A stretch of DNA of 37,928 bases. It comes from Actinomycetes bacterium. Lineage in GTDB: Bacteria; Actinomycetota; Acidimicrobiia; Acidimicrobiales; RAAP-2. The first letter of the stretch is position 1. Every line of letters begins with the position of its first letter. Both the position numbers and the translations under genes were made by a program. The stretch spans positions 1-37,928 of the forward strand of contig JAJZMD010000052.1 in assembly GCA_021803085.1 (NCBI GenBank), in the 5' to 3' direction. Of this stretch, positions 24,270-31,531 are shown piece after piece. Under the pieces are notes generated by a model. That model was not told the origin of the DNA and did not search any database. It worked only from the letters and a program-made list of their open reading frames with translations.

Positions 24270-24289
24270 GACCCGGCCGGTCCCGGGTC
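24270..24289. terminator. Bidirectional terminator-like hairpin between YbhN-like gene and ppk
   Basis: In the 46-bp gap between these convergent genes, GACCCGG (24270-24276) and CCGGGTC (24283-24289) form a 7-bp perfect stem with a 6-nt loop. There is no T-run. Its position between two gene ends fits a shared terminator. Confidence 0.5.
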
Positions 24290-24290
24290 G

Positions 24291-26618
24291 CTACGCGTCC
24301 AGGCGGGAGTCGAGGTCGCGCCGGCGACGCGCTCGCTCGACCGCCAGGTCCTTCAGCCGCTGTTGGGAGTCCACGCCCTTCACCGGGCGGAGCCTCTCCC
24401 ACCTGCCGGAGGCATGGAGCTCCCAGACGTTCACGTCGTCGGCGAACACGAGGTCGAGGATCTCGAGCAGCCGTCCCTGCAGCTCCAGGTCGCGCACCGG
24501 CGTGAGGACCTCGATGCGCCGGTCGAGGTTCCGCTCCATGAGGTCGGCCGAGCCGATGTACAGCTGGAGGGGGAGCGGCGCCGAGGCGCTGACGGACTCC
24601 CGGTGCGGCGCGTCGTCCGGGGAGCCGCCGAAGCGGTAGATCCGGGAGTGCTCGAGGAACTCGCCCACGATCGACCGGACCTCGATCGTCTCCGAGAGCC
24701 CCGGCACGCCCGGTCGCAGGCTGCACATGCCGCGCACCGCGAGGTCGATGGGCACGCCTGCACGGGACGCCGCGTACAGCGCATCGATCATCTCAGGATC
24801 GGTGAGCCCGTTCACCTTCAGGACGATCCGACCCGCCGGGCCCGCCTCGGCCTGGCGCGCGATGAGCTCGAGCACGCGCTCGCGCAGCGTGACGGGCGCC
24901 ACCAGGATCTCGCGGTACTTCGACTGGCGGCTGTACCCGGTCAGGTAGTTGAAGAGGTCGCCGACGTCCGCGCCGATGTCCTCGTCAGAGGTGAGCAGGC
25001 CGAGATCCTCGTAGGTCGCGGCCGTGCGCGAGTTGTAGTTCCCCGTGCCGACGTGGCAGTACCGGCGGATGCCGTCGTCCTCACGACGCAGCACCAGCAC
25101 GGTCTTCGAGTGCGTCTTCAAGCCCACGAGGCCGTAGACGACGTGGACGCCCGCCTCTTCGAGCGCCCTCGCCCACGCGATGTTGGCCTGCTCGTCGAAC
25201 CGGGCCATCAGCTCGACGATCGCGGCGACCTGCTTTCCGGCCTCCGCCGCCTTGATCAGCGACGCCACGATCGGGCTGTCGCCCGACGTCCGGTAGAGGG
25301 TCTGCTTGATCCCGAGAACGTGCGGGTCGTCGGCCGCCTGCGCCACGAACGCCTCCACCGACGTCGCGAAGGAGTCGTAGGGGTGGTGGACGAGCACGTC
25401 GCGCTCGGCGAGGACGCCGAAGAGGTTCGTGGGCTCGTTACCGGCGGTCGCGAGGTGGGGCGGCGTCATCGGCGTCCACGTCTCGGCGTGAAGGTCCGGA
25501 CGATCGAGCCCGTAGACGGCCCACAGGCCGGAAAGGTCGATGGGGGCGTCCAGCGTGTAGACGCCGTCGGCCGGGACGTCCAGCTCCGCCCGCAGCCGCT
25601 CGATCAGGGCCGGGTCCGCGGCGGAGGTCACCTCGAGCCGGACCGCGCTGCCGAAGCGCCGGCGGCGCAGCTCCATCTCGACGGCGACGAGCAGGTCGTC
25701 CGCCTCGTCCTCTTCCAGCGCGAGGTCGGCGTTCCTCGTCACCCGGAACGTGTCGCGCTCGCCGATGACCATGCCCGGGAACAACGTGTCGAGATGCGCG
25801 GCGATGACCTGCTCCAGGGGGACGAAGCGCTCGCCGTCGGGCATCACGATGAAGCGCGGAAGCACGGGGGGAACCTTGACCCGGGCGATCCGCCGGTCAC
25901 CCGTCGCCGGATCCGCCACCTCCACCAGCAGGTTGAGCGACAAGTTCGAGATGTAGGGGAACGGGTGCCCCGGATCGACAGCCAGAGGGGTGAGGACCGG
26001 GTAGATCTCGCGGTCGAAGACACTGACCAGGTACGCCCTGTCGTCGTCGTCGAGCGACGTCCAGTCCGACCAGCGGATCCCCGCGTCGGCGAGGGCGGGC
26101 ACCAGCACGTCGAGGAAGATCGAGTCCTGACGCGCGACGAGCTGCTCCACGCGCGTGCGGATCGCGGCGAGCTGCTCACCGGGGCGGAGCCCGTCCACCG
26201 AGCGGGTCCGCACGCCGGCGACGAGCTTGTCCTGGAGACCCGCCACGCGGACCTGGAAGAACTCGTCCAACGCCTCCGCGAAGATGGCCATGAACTTCAC
26301 CTGCTCGAGAAGCGGACGTCGCGTGTCCTCTGCGAGGTCCAACAGCCGCGCCAAGAAGTCGAGCCGTGAAAGCTCCTTGTTCGTGAAGCGCTGGTAGCCG
26401 AATGCGGCGATCTCGTCGCGCACCGGGACCGTGCGGCGCTCCCCCGCCAGCGAGTCGTCGCGCGTCAGGGTGGTCACCGTCCCGAGCCGGGACGGCGTCG
26501 GCGAGGGGGAGGCGGGGCCGGTGGGCGGATGGGCTTCCGGGGTCTGTCTGCCCGACGCCAGGTCCGAGGTCACCGGCACGCCCCCGTCCTGCTCGGAGGG
26601 CGTGCTCTGCAGTGCCAT
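24291..26618 (-). CDS. ppk: Polyphosphate kinase Ppk1
   Basis: Ppk1 reversibly polymerises the gamma-phosphate of ATP into polyphosphate. The 775-residue product contains the N-terminal region FTNKELSRLDFLARLLDLA, the LYRTSGDSPIVASLI segment, the autophosphorylated histidine motif GLKTHSKTVLVLR, and the second catalytic histidine motif FLEHSRIYRF. GSADLMERNLDRRIE is near the C-terminus. A low-complexity N-terminal extension of about 70 residues makes it longer than usual. The ATG at 26618 has GGAAGG upstream. The divergent SEDS gene starts only 41 bp away. Its presence near a possible Pho-type array (14.3 kb) is suggestive but not evidence of regulation. Confidence 0.96.
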   Translation of the reverse strand: MALQSTPSEQDGGVPVTSDLASGRQTPEAHPPTGPASPSPTPSRLGTVTTLTRDDSLAGERRTVPVRDEIAAFGYQRFTNKELSRLDFLARLLDLAEDTRRPLLEQVKFMAIFAEALDEFFQVRVAGLQDKLVAGVRTRSVDGLRPGEQLAAIRTRVEQLVARQDSIFLDVLVPALADAGIRWSDWTSLDDDDRAYLVSVFDREIYPVLTPLAVDPGHPFPYISNLSLNLLVEVADPATGDRRIARVKVPPVLPRFIVMPDGERFVPLEQVIAAHLDTLFPGMVIGERDTFRVTRNADLALEEDEADDLLVAVEMELRRRRFGSAVRLEVTSAADPALIERLRAELDVPADGVYTLDAPIDLSGLWAVYGLDRPDLHAETWTPMTPPHLATAGNEPTNLFGVLAERDVLVHHPYDSFATSVEAFVAQAADDPHVLGIKQTLYRTSGDSPIVASLIKAAEAGKQVAAIVELMARFDEQANIAWARALEEAGVHVVYGLVGLKTHSKTVLVLRREDDGIRRYCHVGTGNYNSRTAATYEDLGLLTSDEDIGADVGDLFNYLTGYSRQSKYREILVAPVTLRERVLELIARQAEAGPAGRIVLKVNGLTDPEMIDALYAASRAGVPIDLAVRGMCSLRPGVPGLSETIEVRSIVGEFLEHSRIYRFGGSPDDAPHRESVSASAPLPLQLYIGSADLMERNLDRRIEVLTPVRDLELQGRLLEILDLVFADDVNVWELHASGRWERLRPVKGVDSQQRLKDLAVERARRRRDLDSRLDA

Positions 26619-26658
26619 GAAACCCTTCCAGACTACACGCGCCGCTACGCTTCCGGCC
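26619..26658. promoter_or_regulatory. 40-bp divergent promoter region, ppk / SEDS gene
   Basis: On the plus strand TACGCT (26646-26651) lies 7 nt before the GTG at 26659. On the minus strand TAGTCT (26630-26635) lies 11 nt before the ppk ATG, with GGAAGG between. The two promoters must overlap face to face, so transcription of the two genes may interfere. Confidence 0.45.
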
Positions 26659-28047
26659 GTGGCGACCATCACAGTGCTGCCAGCACGGGTGGGCCCAGTC
26701 AGGCTACCAGCGTGGCGCAGGGGCCCGAAGCCCAGGCGCCGGACCGAGCTCGGGCTGCTGGTCTTCGCAGCGCTCATCACCATCGCCCTCTACGTGATCG
26801 CCGAGGTCGGGGCGAAGGGGAAGGTCCCGCCCCACATCGGCCCGATCCTCGCCGTCATCCTCGGCATCGCGCTCGTCGCCCACATGGCCAACCGGTGGCT
26901 GGCGCCCGACGCGAACGCGGTGGTCCTCCCCCTCGCCGCGCTCCTGAACGGCATCGGCTACGTCGTCATCGTCCGCTTCACACCTCCCGCCGCGAAGGCC
27001 CAGGCGACCTGGGCGGTGGTCGGCATCGTCTGCTACATCGCGATCCTGCTCGCGGTGCGGCACACCCGCGACATGGACCGCTACCGCTACTTGCTGCTCG
27101 CGGCCGCGATCGCGATGCTCATCTCGCCGCTCATTCCGCACATCGGGAAGCCGATCACAACAACGCGGCTGTGGATCGGCGTCGGACCGATCGAGTTCCA
27201 GCCGATCGAGTTCGCGAAGCTCCTCCTCGTCGTGTTCTTCGCCTCCTATTTCGCCGAGAACAAGGAGCTCCTCTCGATCCCGACGGCTCGTGTCGGCAAC
27301 CGCCTCGTGCTCGACCCGCGGCCGCTGGTCCCGATCCTCCTCTTCTGGGCATTCGCGATGGCAGTGATCGCCCTCGAGGACGACGTGGGCTTCGCGATGC
27401 TCATCTTCACGATGTTCGTGGTCCTGCTGTGGGTCACCACCGGGAGGCTGGCGTACATCGTCTTCTCGATCGTGCTGTTCGCGGCGGGCGCCTTCGCGGC
27501 CGCGCATCTGTTCCACCAGGTGAGCACACGCATCGAGCTGTGGCTCCACGCAGCGCCCAACACCCAGCTCGGGTACGGGTTCTTCGACTTCGCGCACGGC
27601 GGCATCGGCGGCTCGGGCCTCGGCACCGACCCGCTCGCCGGCGCGTTCACATGGATGCACATCACGACCGACATGGTGTTCGCGGCGATCGGCGACCAGC
27701 TCGGGTTCATCGGCGCCGCAGCCGTGGTGATGGCGTTCGTGCTCCTCGTGGGCTCGGGCCTCCGGATCGCCCAGGCGGCGCGCTCGGACTTCTCCCGGCT
27801 CGTCGCGGTCGGCCTCACCGCGGTGCTCGGGTTCCAGGCGTTCTTCATCATGGCCGGCGTGACCCGGCTGCTTCCCTTCTCGGGGATCACCTTGCCGTTC
27901 GTCGCCTACGGCGGATCCTCGCTCATCGCGAACTATGCGCTGATCGCGGTGTTGATGCGCATCTCCCAGGAAGGGTCCTCCACGGAGTACGAACGCGAGA
28001 CGGGCGTCAGCCTGCCTGGCGACGCGGAGTTCCGCGTCGCGAGCTGA
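26659..28047 (+). CDS. SEDS peptidoglycan polymerase (actinobacterial FtsW/RodA type)
   Basis: The 462-residue, roughly 12-segment membrane protein belongs to the FtsW/RodA/SpoVE family of peptidoglycan glycosyltransferases. It shows IEFQPIEFAKLLLVVFFASYF, the VIALEDDVGFAML segment, TTDMVFAAIGDQLGFIG with the loop aspartate needed for activity in RodA, and SGITLPFVAYGGSSLIANY. The order of segments resembles the large actinobacterial RodA next to pbpA, but no penicillin-binding protein is adjacent. An ATG at 26617 would overlap the ppk start codon; the GTG at 26659 is preferred because TACGCT is exactly 7 nt upstream. A 10-bp inverted repeat (28019-28040) lies at its 3' end. Confidence 0.88.
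   Translation: MATITVLPARVGPVRLPAWRRGPKPRRRTELGLLVFAALITIALYVIAEVGAKGKVPPHIGPILAVILGIALVAHMANRWLAPDANAVVLPLAALLNGIGYVVIVRFTPPAAKAQATWAVVGIVCYIAILLAVRHTRDMDRYRYLLLAAAIAMLISPLIPHIGKPITTTRLWIGVGPIEFQPIEFAKLLLVVFFASYFAENKELLSIPTARVGNRLVLDPRPLVPILLFWAFAMAVIALEDDVGFAMLIFTMFVVLLWVTTGRLAYIVFSIVLFAAGAFAAAHLFHQVSTRIELWLHAAPNTQLGYGFFDFAHGGIGGSGLGTDPLAGAFTWMHITTDMVFAAIGDQLGFIGAAAVVMAFVLLVGSGLRIAQAARSDFSRLVAVGLTAVLGFQAFFIMAGVTRLLPFSGITLPFVAYGGSSLIANYALIAVLMRISQEGSSTEYERETGVSLPGDAEFRVAS
28019..28040. terminator. Inverted repeat at the 3' end of the SEDS gene
   Basis: GCGACGCGGA (28019-28028) and TCCGCGTCGC (28031-28040) are perfect complements around GT, ending 5 nt before the stop codon. It may act as a terminator or RNA-stabilising hairpin; there is no T-run. 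Confidence 0.35.
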
Positions 28048-28072
28048 ACGCCGAGCGCGCGCGAGCCGCACG

Positions 28073-28225
28073 ATGACCCCCGCGAATGGAGTGGAGCCGG
28101 TCTTCGTGCGCACGGCGGAAGGACCGCTTCAAGTCGGCTTGCCGGAGGCTCAGACGCCAACGATCCCCTTGGCCGCGGTCGATGAGGCGAGTGCGGCCGC
28201 ACCGGTCACGCAGGCCGTGAGCTGA
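28073..28225 (+). CDS. Possible 50-residue ORF, doubtful
   Basis: An ATG at 28073 opens a 50-codon frame starting MTPANGVEPVFVRTAEG and ending ASAAAPVTQAVS. It is composed like a soluble, Pro/Ala-rich peptide and starts 25 nt after the SEDS gene. No ribosome binding site, promoter or family resemblance was seen. The third codon positions are less GC-rich than in neighbouring genes. It may be a chance frame or a remnant linked to the atypical DUF1801 gene downstream. Confidence 0.25.
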   Translation: MTPANGVEPVFVRTAEGPLQVGLPEAQTPTIPLAAVDEASAAAPVTQAVS

Positions 28226-28243
28226 GAGCCGGGGGCTTGCACG

Positions 28244-28627
28244 TTGGGACCTGCCTCGGAGGAGATCGACGCCATCCTCGAGAAGTCAGCTGACTGGCGA
28301 GGATCGACGCTGTCGCGGCTCCGTGGGATCGTGCTCGGCGCCGGCCCAGCCCTGGTCGAGGAGGTGAAGTGGAAGAAGCCCTCCAGACCAGAAGGGGTTC
28401 CGGTGTGGTCGCTCGACGGGATCGTGTGCATCGGCGAGATGCTCAAGAACGCTGTACGGCTGACCTTCCCGAAAGGAGCCCACCTGAAGGACCCGAAGAT
28501 GCTCTTCAACGCTCGTCTCGACAGCGGCAGCGTCCGAGCCGTCGACTTCCGTGAAGGCGAACACGTCCCTGAGGTTGCGTTGAAGGCCCTCGTTCGAGAG
28601 GCCGTGGACCTGAACGTACGGAAGTAG
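28244..28627 (+). CDS. DUF1801 (YdhG-like) domain protein
   Basis: The 127-residue product matches the DUF1801 pattern: a helical start (EEIDAILEKSADWRGSTLSRLR), VEEVKWKKPSRPEGVPVWS, VRLTFPKGAHLKDPKMLF and a helical end, ALKALVREAVDLN. The start is the TTG at 28244, since an in-frame stop lies shortly upstream and no ATG or GTG fits. By my reading about a fifth of its codons end in A or T, clearly more than its neighbours, which suggests horizontal acquisition. The stop abuts the stop of the convergent DUF151 gene (TAGCTA). The family's biochemical function is not established. Confidence 0.8.
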   Translation: MGPASEEIDAILEKSADWRGSTLSRLRGIVLGAGPALVEEVKWKKPSRPEGVPVWSLDGIVCIGEMLKNAVRLTFPKGAHLKDPKMLFNARLDSGSVRAVDFREGEHVPEVALKALVREAVDLNVRK

Positions 28628-29287
28628 CTAACCGGGGTCCGCGGGCCCGAGGGGGTCGCTCCGGGAAGGTCCCCCGAGCTCGTCGGTACGGGAAGGTCCC
28701 CCGAGCTCGTCGGGCGACACGTCGCCTGCGGCCTCGAACAGCCGCCCGTCGCACAGCACCGGCGCTGGGACGCGCTGTCGGAGGGCCAGGCAGATCCCGT
28801 CACTCGGGCGGCACGAGAGCACCTCTCTGCCGGTCGGGCCCAACAGGTCGAGCTCGGCGAAATAGGTCGCCCCGATGCGCCCGGTGAGCCGGACGGCCAG
28901 GATCTCGACGCCGAGGCGCTCCAGCGCGAGCGCGAAGAGATCATGGGTCAACGGGCGCGGCGCCGCCGTCCCGGCGAGCGCATGTGCAAGCGCCACGCCC
29001 TCTGCCATGCCGATCCGGAACCGAATGGGATCGTGCCGATCCTCGGCGTCCTCGGCGTCCTCGAGCGTCACCGTCGGGAACTGGTCGGGCAGCGCGACGT
29101 CGACCGACACGGCGCGCACCAGACGGTAGGGCGGCCGAGCCTGGATGGCGGTTGCCGCCCCGGGAGACGCCGCTGGCGCCGGCGGCTCCCGAACGTCGCC
29201 GAAGGAACGCTCCGGCTCGGACTCCGCCCCGGCTGTCTCGGACTTCGCCCCCACGTTCTCGACCTCCGCCCCGGCGAGCCCCTCCAC
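28628..29287 (-). CDS. Bifunctional nuclease family protein (DUF151/BFN)
   Basis: The 219-residue product carries a DUF151 domain at about residues 60-190: VDVALPDQFPTVTLEDAEDAED, RPLTHDLFALALERLGVEILAVRLTG and CRPSDGICLALRQRVPAPVL. The HD and PSD motifs are the conserved marks of the family, some members of which have nuclease activity. The N-terminal roughly 55 residues are low-complexity (EVENVGAKSETAGAESEPE), and the C-terminus carries a duplicated DELGGPSR segment. The GTG at 29287 lies 5 nt after the rodA stop with a G-rich ribosome binding site in between. Confidence 0.85.
   Translation of the reverse strand: MEGLAGAEVENVGAKSETAGAESEPERSFGDVREPPAPAASPGAATAIQARPPYRLVRAVSVDVALPDQFPTVTLEDAEDAEDRHDPIRFRIGMAEGVALAHALAGTAAPRPLTHDLFALALERLGVEILAVRLTGRIGATYFAELDLLGPTGREVLSCRPSDGICLALRQRVPAPVLCDGRLFEAAGDVSPDELGGPSRTDELGGPSRSDPLGPADPG
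28662..28713. repeat. 27-bp-period duplication at the 3' end of the DUF151 gene
   Basis: Two 25-bp identical segments (28662-28686 and 28689-28713) repeat with a period of 27 bp and are in frame. They encode DELGGPSRT and DELGGPSRS near the C-terminus. Confidence 0.9.
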
Positions 29288-29292
29288 GCCCC

Positions 29293-30480
29293 CTACCCGC
29301 CTCTCCGGGCGTACACGCTCAACCCGAGACCGATCCCCACGAAGAACGCGATCACCGCCGTGCCCCCGTAGCTGATGAAGGGGAGCGGGATGCCGGTGAT
29401 CGGCATGATGCCCATGGTCATGCCCGCGTTCTGGAAGGTGCTGAACGCCACGAACGCGAACACCCCGACGCAGACCAGCCGCCCGAAGTCGTCGCGGGCG
29501 AGCTGCCCCACGCGCAGCACGCGCCACGCCAGGAAGAACAGGAGCGCGAGCACGCCCACCGCGCCGACGAACCCGAGCTGCTCGCCCACTGCCGTGAAGA
29601 TGAAGTCGGTCTGCTGCTCCGGCACATAGCCGAGGTTCGTGGCGGCGCCGTGCCCGATCCCCGTGCCGAAGAGGCCGCCGGCTCCGATCGCGTCCTTCGC
29701 CTGCTGAAGGTTGTACACCGCGCCGGCGAGTGTCCCCGTCGGGTGCGCTGTCGACTGGTGAAGGAAGCTCGTGATCCGCAGGATCTGGTAATGGTGCAGG
29801 ATTCCCGCTCCGAGCACGAGCGCGACCATGGCGACCGCTCCGACGATCAGCACGATCAGCACACGGGTGGGCAGCCCTGCGACGGAGAGCATCACGAACA
29901 GGACGACGGACATGATGATCCCCGTGCCGAGATCGGGCTGGACCATGACCAGCGAGGTCGGGACGGCCCCCATGACGAGGACTTTCACGACGTCGAGCCA
30001 GGTGAGACCCTCCGGGCGCCTTGCGCAGTAGGTGGCGACCGCGATGACCAGCCCGAGGACCGCGAACTCCGAAGGCTGGATCTGGATGGGGCCGAGGTTG
30101 AACCATCGTGCGGAGCCGAGCGGCGAGTGCGAGCCGACGTGCGGCACCATCACCGCGAGAAGGACGAGCACCGACAGGGCGTAGATGGCCATGCCGAACG
30201 CCTCGAGCTTGCGGTAGTCGAAGAAGCCGACGGCGCCCATGACGGCGATCCCGAGGACGACGAAGATCGCCTGGCGCTTCAGGTAGTAGGTCGGGCTTGT
30301 GCCCGCGAGGAGGAGCGGTCCGCGCGTCGCCGTGTACACCATGACGACGCCGATCGTCGCGGCGGCAATCGAGCCGGCGATGAGGAACGGGTCCACCACC
30401 CAGGACGGGCGGCGCACCATCAGCGGCCGCCGGGCGGACGCCGCACGCGCCGGCCGCCCCATGCGGTACTGCGTCTGCAC
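29293..30480 (-). CDS. rodA: Rod shape-determining protein RodA (SEDS)
   Basis: The 395-residue membrane protein is a second SEDS peptidoglycan polymerase. It has VDPFLIAGSIAAATIGVVMVYTAT, ARWFNLGPIQIQPSEFAVLGL, MVQPDLGTGIIM, and VPEQQTDFIFTAVGEQLGFVG, which contains the loop aspartate needed by RodA. FQNAGMTMGIMPITGIPLPF and ISYGGTAVIA follow. The open frame extends upstream through tandem repeats to 30666, but the GTG at 30480 is preferred because TAGCCT is exactly 7 nt upstream and the earlier part is low-complexity. It lies downstream of aroE and mltG, consistent with a cell-wall cluster. Confidence 0.93.
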   Translation of the reverse strand: MQTQYRMGRPARAASARRPLMVRRPSWVVDPFLIAGSIAAATIGVVMVYTATRGPLLLAGTSPTYYLKRQAIFVVLGIAVMGAVGFFDYRKLEAFGMAIYALSVLVLLAVMVPHVGSHSPLGSARWFNLGPIQIQPSEFAVLGLVIAVATYCARRPEGLTWLDVVKVLVMGAVPTSLVMVQPDLGTGIIMSVVLFVMLSVAGLPTRVLIVLIVGAVAMVALVLGAGILHHYQILRITSFLHQSTAHPTGTLAGAVYNLQQAKDAIGAGGLFGTGIGHGAATNLGYVPEQQTDFIFTAVGEQLGFVGAVGVLALLFFLAWRVLRVGQLARDDFGRLVCVGVFAFVAFSTFQNAGMTMGIMPITGIPLPFISYGGTAVIAFFVGIGLGLSVYARRGG

Positions 30481-30493
30481 GAACGTCAGGCTA
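30481..30493 (-). promoter_or_regulatory. rodA leaderless promoter
   Basis: TAGCCT (minus strand, 30488-30493) is followed by 7 nt and the GTG at 30480. The hexamer TTCTGC lies 17 bp further upstream as a weak -35. No Shine-Dalgarno is present, so a leaderless mRNA is likely. Confidence 0.5.
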
Positions 30494-30593
30494 TCGGCCG
30501 CCTCCGCGGTGCAGAAGCCGGTCCCGCCGGCACCCCCGTCGGCCGCCTCCGTAGCGCGACCGGTCCCGCCTGCTGCTCCCGCCGGCACCCCTG

Positions 30594-30642
30594 CCTGCTG
30601 CTCCCGCCTGCTGCTCCCGCCTGCTGCTCCCGCCTGCTGCTC
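30594..30642. repeat. 13-bp tandem repeat between aroE and rodA
   Basis: The unit CCTGCTGCTCCCG occurs three times exactly from 30594 to 30632 with a partial fourth copy to 30642, where the aroE stop lies. The remaining gap to rodA (about 30495-30593) has degenerate relatives of the same sequence and no gene. Confidence 0.9.
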
Positions 30643-31531
30643 AGCTCCTGGGAGCCCGGGCCCCACGCGCTCGGCGGTCTGTCACCGCGTGCCACATGGC
30701 CCCGACCGGTGCGGGGCTCCCCGTCCACAGCTCGATCTGCAGCGCCGCCTGGTGGACGAGCATCCCGAGACCGTCGAGCGTCCTCGCCCCCTGCCCGGCC
30801 GCGAGCTGCAGCCAGCGAGTCGGGCGCGGCGCGTACACGAGATCCACGGCGAGCTGGCCGTCGCCGAGCAGGGCCGGGTCGACCGGCGGGAGCTCCGCCG
30901 CGGACGAGCTGCCGGCCAAGCCTGCCGGCGTCGCGTTCACCACCAGATCGACGCCGCGCGCGTCCGACGGCGTGCCCGTGCGTCCCGCGGCACCCGCGAG
31001 GGCGGCGGCGGCGGCGGCACGGGCCGGGGCACGACCGAGCACGATCACCTCGGTCGCGCCGGCGCTGGCGAGCGCGAGCACCACGGCTCGGGCTGCCCCT
31101 CCCGCGCCGGCGACCAGGCAGCGTCGTCCCGAGGGGTCGAATTCGGCGCCTCTTCGCAGCGCGGCGAGGAACCCCTCTCCGTCGGTGTTGTGCCCGACGA
31201 GACCGTCGGGCTCGACGACCACGCAGTTCACCGCTCCGAGGCGCTCGGCGTTCGGGCTGGTGCGATCCACCGCGGCGGCGGCCGGCTCCTTGAACGGCAT
31301 CGTCACGGAGAGCCCGCGCAGCCCGAGCGCACGCGCGCCCGGCAGCGCCGCGTCGAACGCGCCGGATGCGACCGGGAAGGCGACCGAGACCCAGTCGAGG
31401 CCGAGCGCGGCGAAAGCGGCGTTGTGCAACGTCGGCGACCGCGAGTGGACGACGGGGTCGCCGATCACGCCGACGACCACAGAGGTCGCGGACGGCCACT
31501 GCCGGCCGCCTCTTGCAGGAGTGCCCGTCAT
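30641..31531 (-). CDS. aroE: Shikimate dehydrogenase AroE
   Basis: AroE reduces 3-dehydroshikimate to shikimate with NADPH. The 296-residue product contains VIGDPVVHSRSPTLHNAAF (shikimate binding), LSVTMPFKEPAAAAVD with the catalytic lysine, GHNTDGEGFLAAL with the catalytic aspartate, and the nucleotide-binding loop VAGAGGAARAVVLAL. NATPAGL, VDLVYAPRPT and DGLGMLVHQAALQIELWTG follow. The ATG at 31531 overlaps the mltG stop (ATGA). The C-terminal dozen residues (RRARGARAPRS) are encoded beside a tandem repeat and are probably not part of the fold. Confidence 0.95.
   Translation of the reverse strand: MTGTPARGGRQWPSATSVVVGVIGDPVVHSRSPTLHNAAFAALGLDWVSVAFPVASGAFDAALPGARALGLRGLSVTMPFKEPAAAAVDRTSPNAERLGAVNCVVVEPDGLVGHNTDGEGFLAALRRGAEFDPSGRRCLVAGAGGAARAVVLALASAGATEVIVLGRAPARAAAAAALAGAAGRTGTPSDARGVDLVVNATPAGLAGSSSAAELPPVDPALLGDGQLAVDLVYAPRPTRWLQLAAGQGARTLDGLGMLVHQAALQIELWTGSPAPVGAMWHAVTDRRARGARAPRS

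Noticed and set aside
24198-26369. 723-codon plus-strand open frame opposite ppk
   Set aside because: Antisense shadow of ppk caused by high third-position GC; the sequence is compositionally abnormal and matches no family.
26617-26658. ATG at 26617 as the SEDS gene start
   Set aside because: It would overlap the complementary ppk start codon and leave no promoter space; the GTG at 26659 has a well-placed TACGCT.
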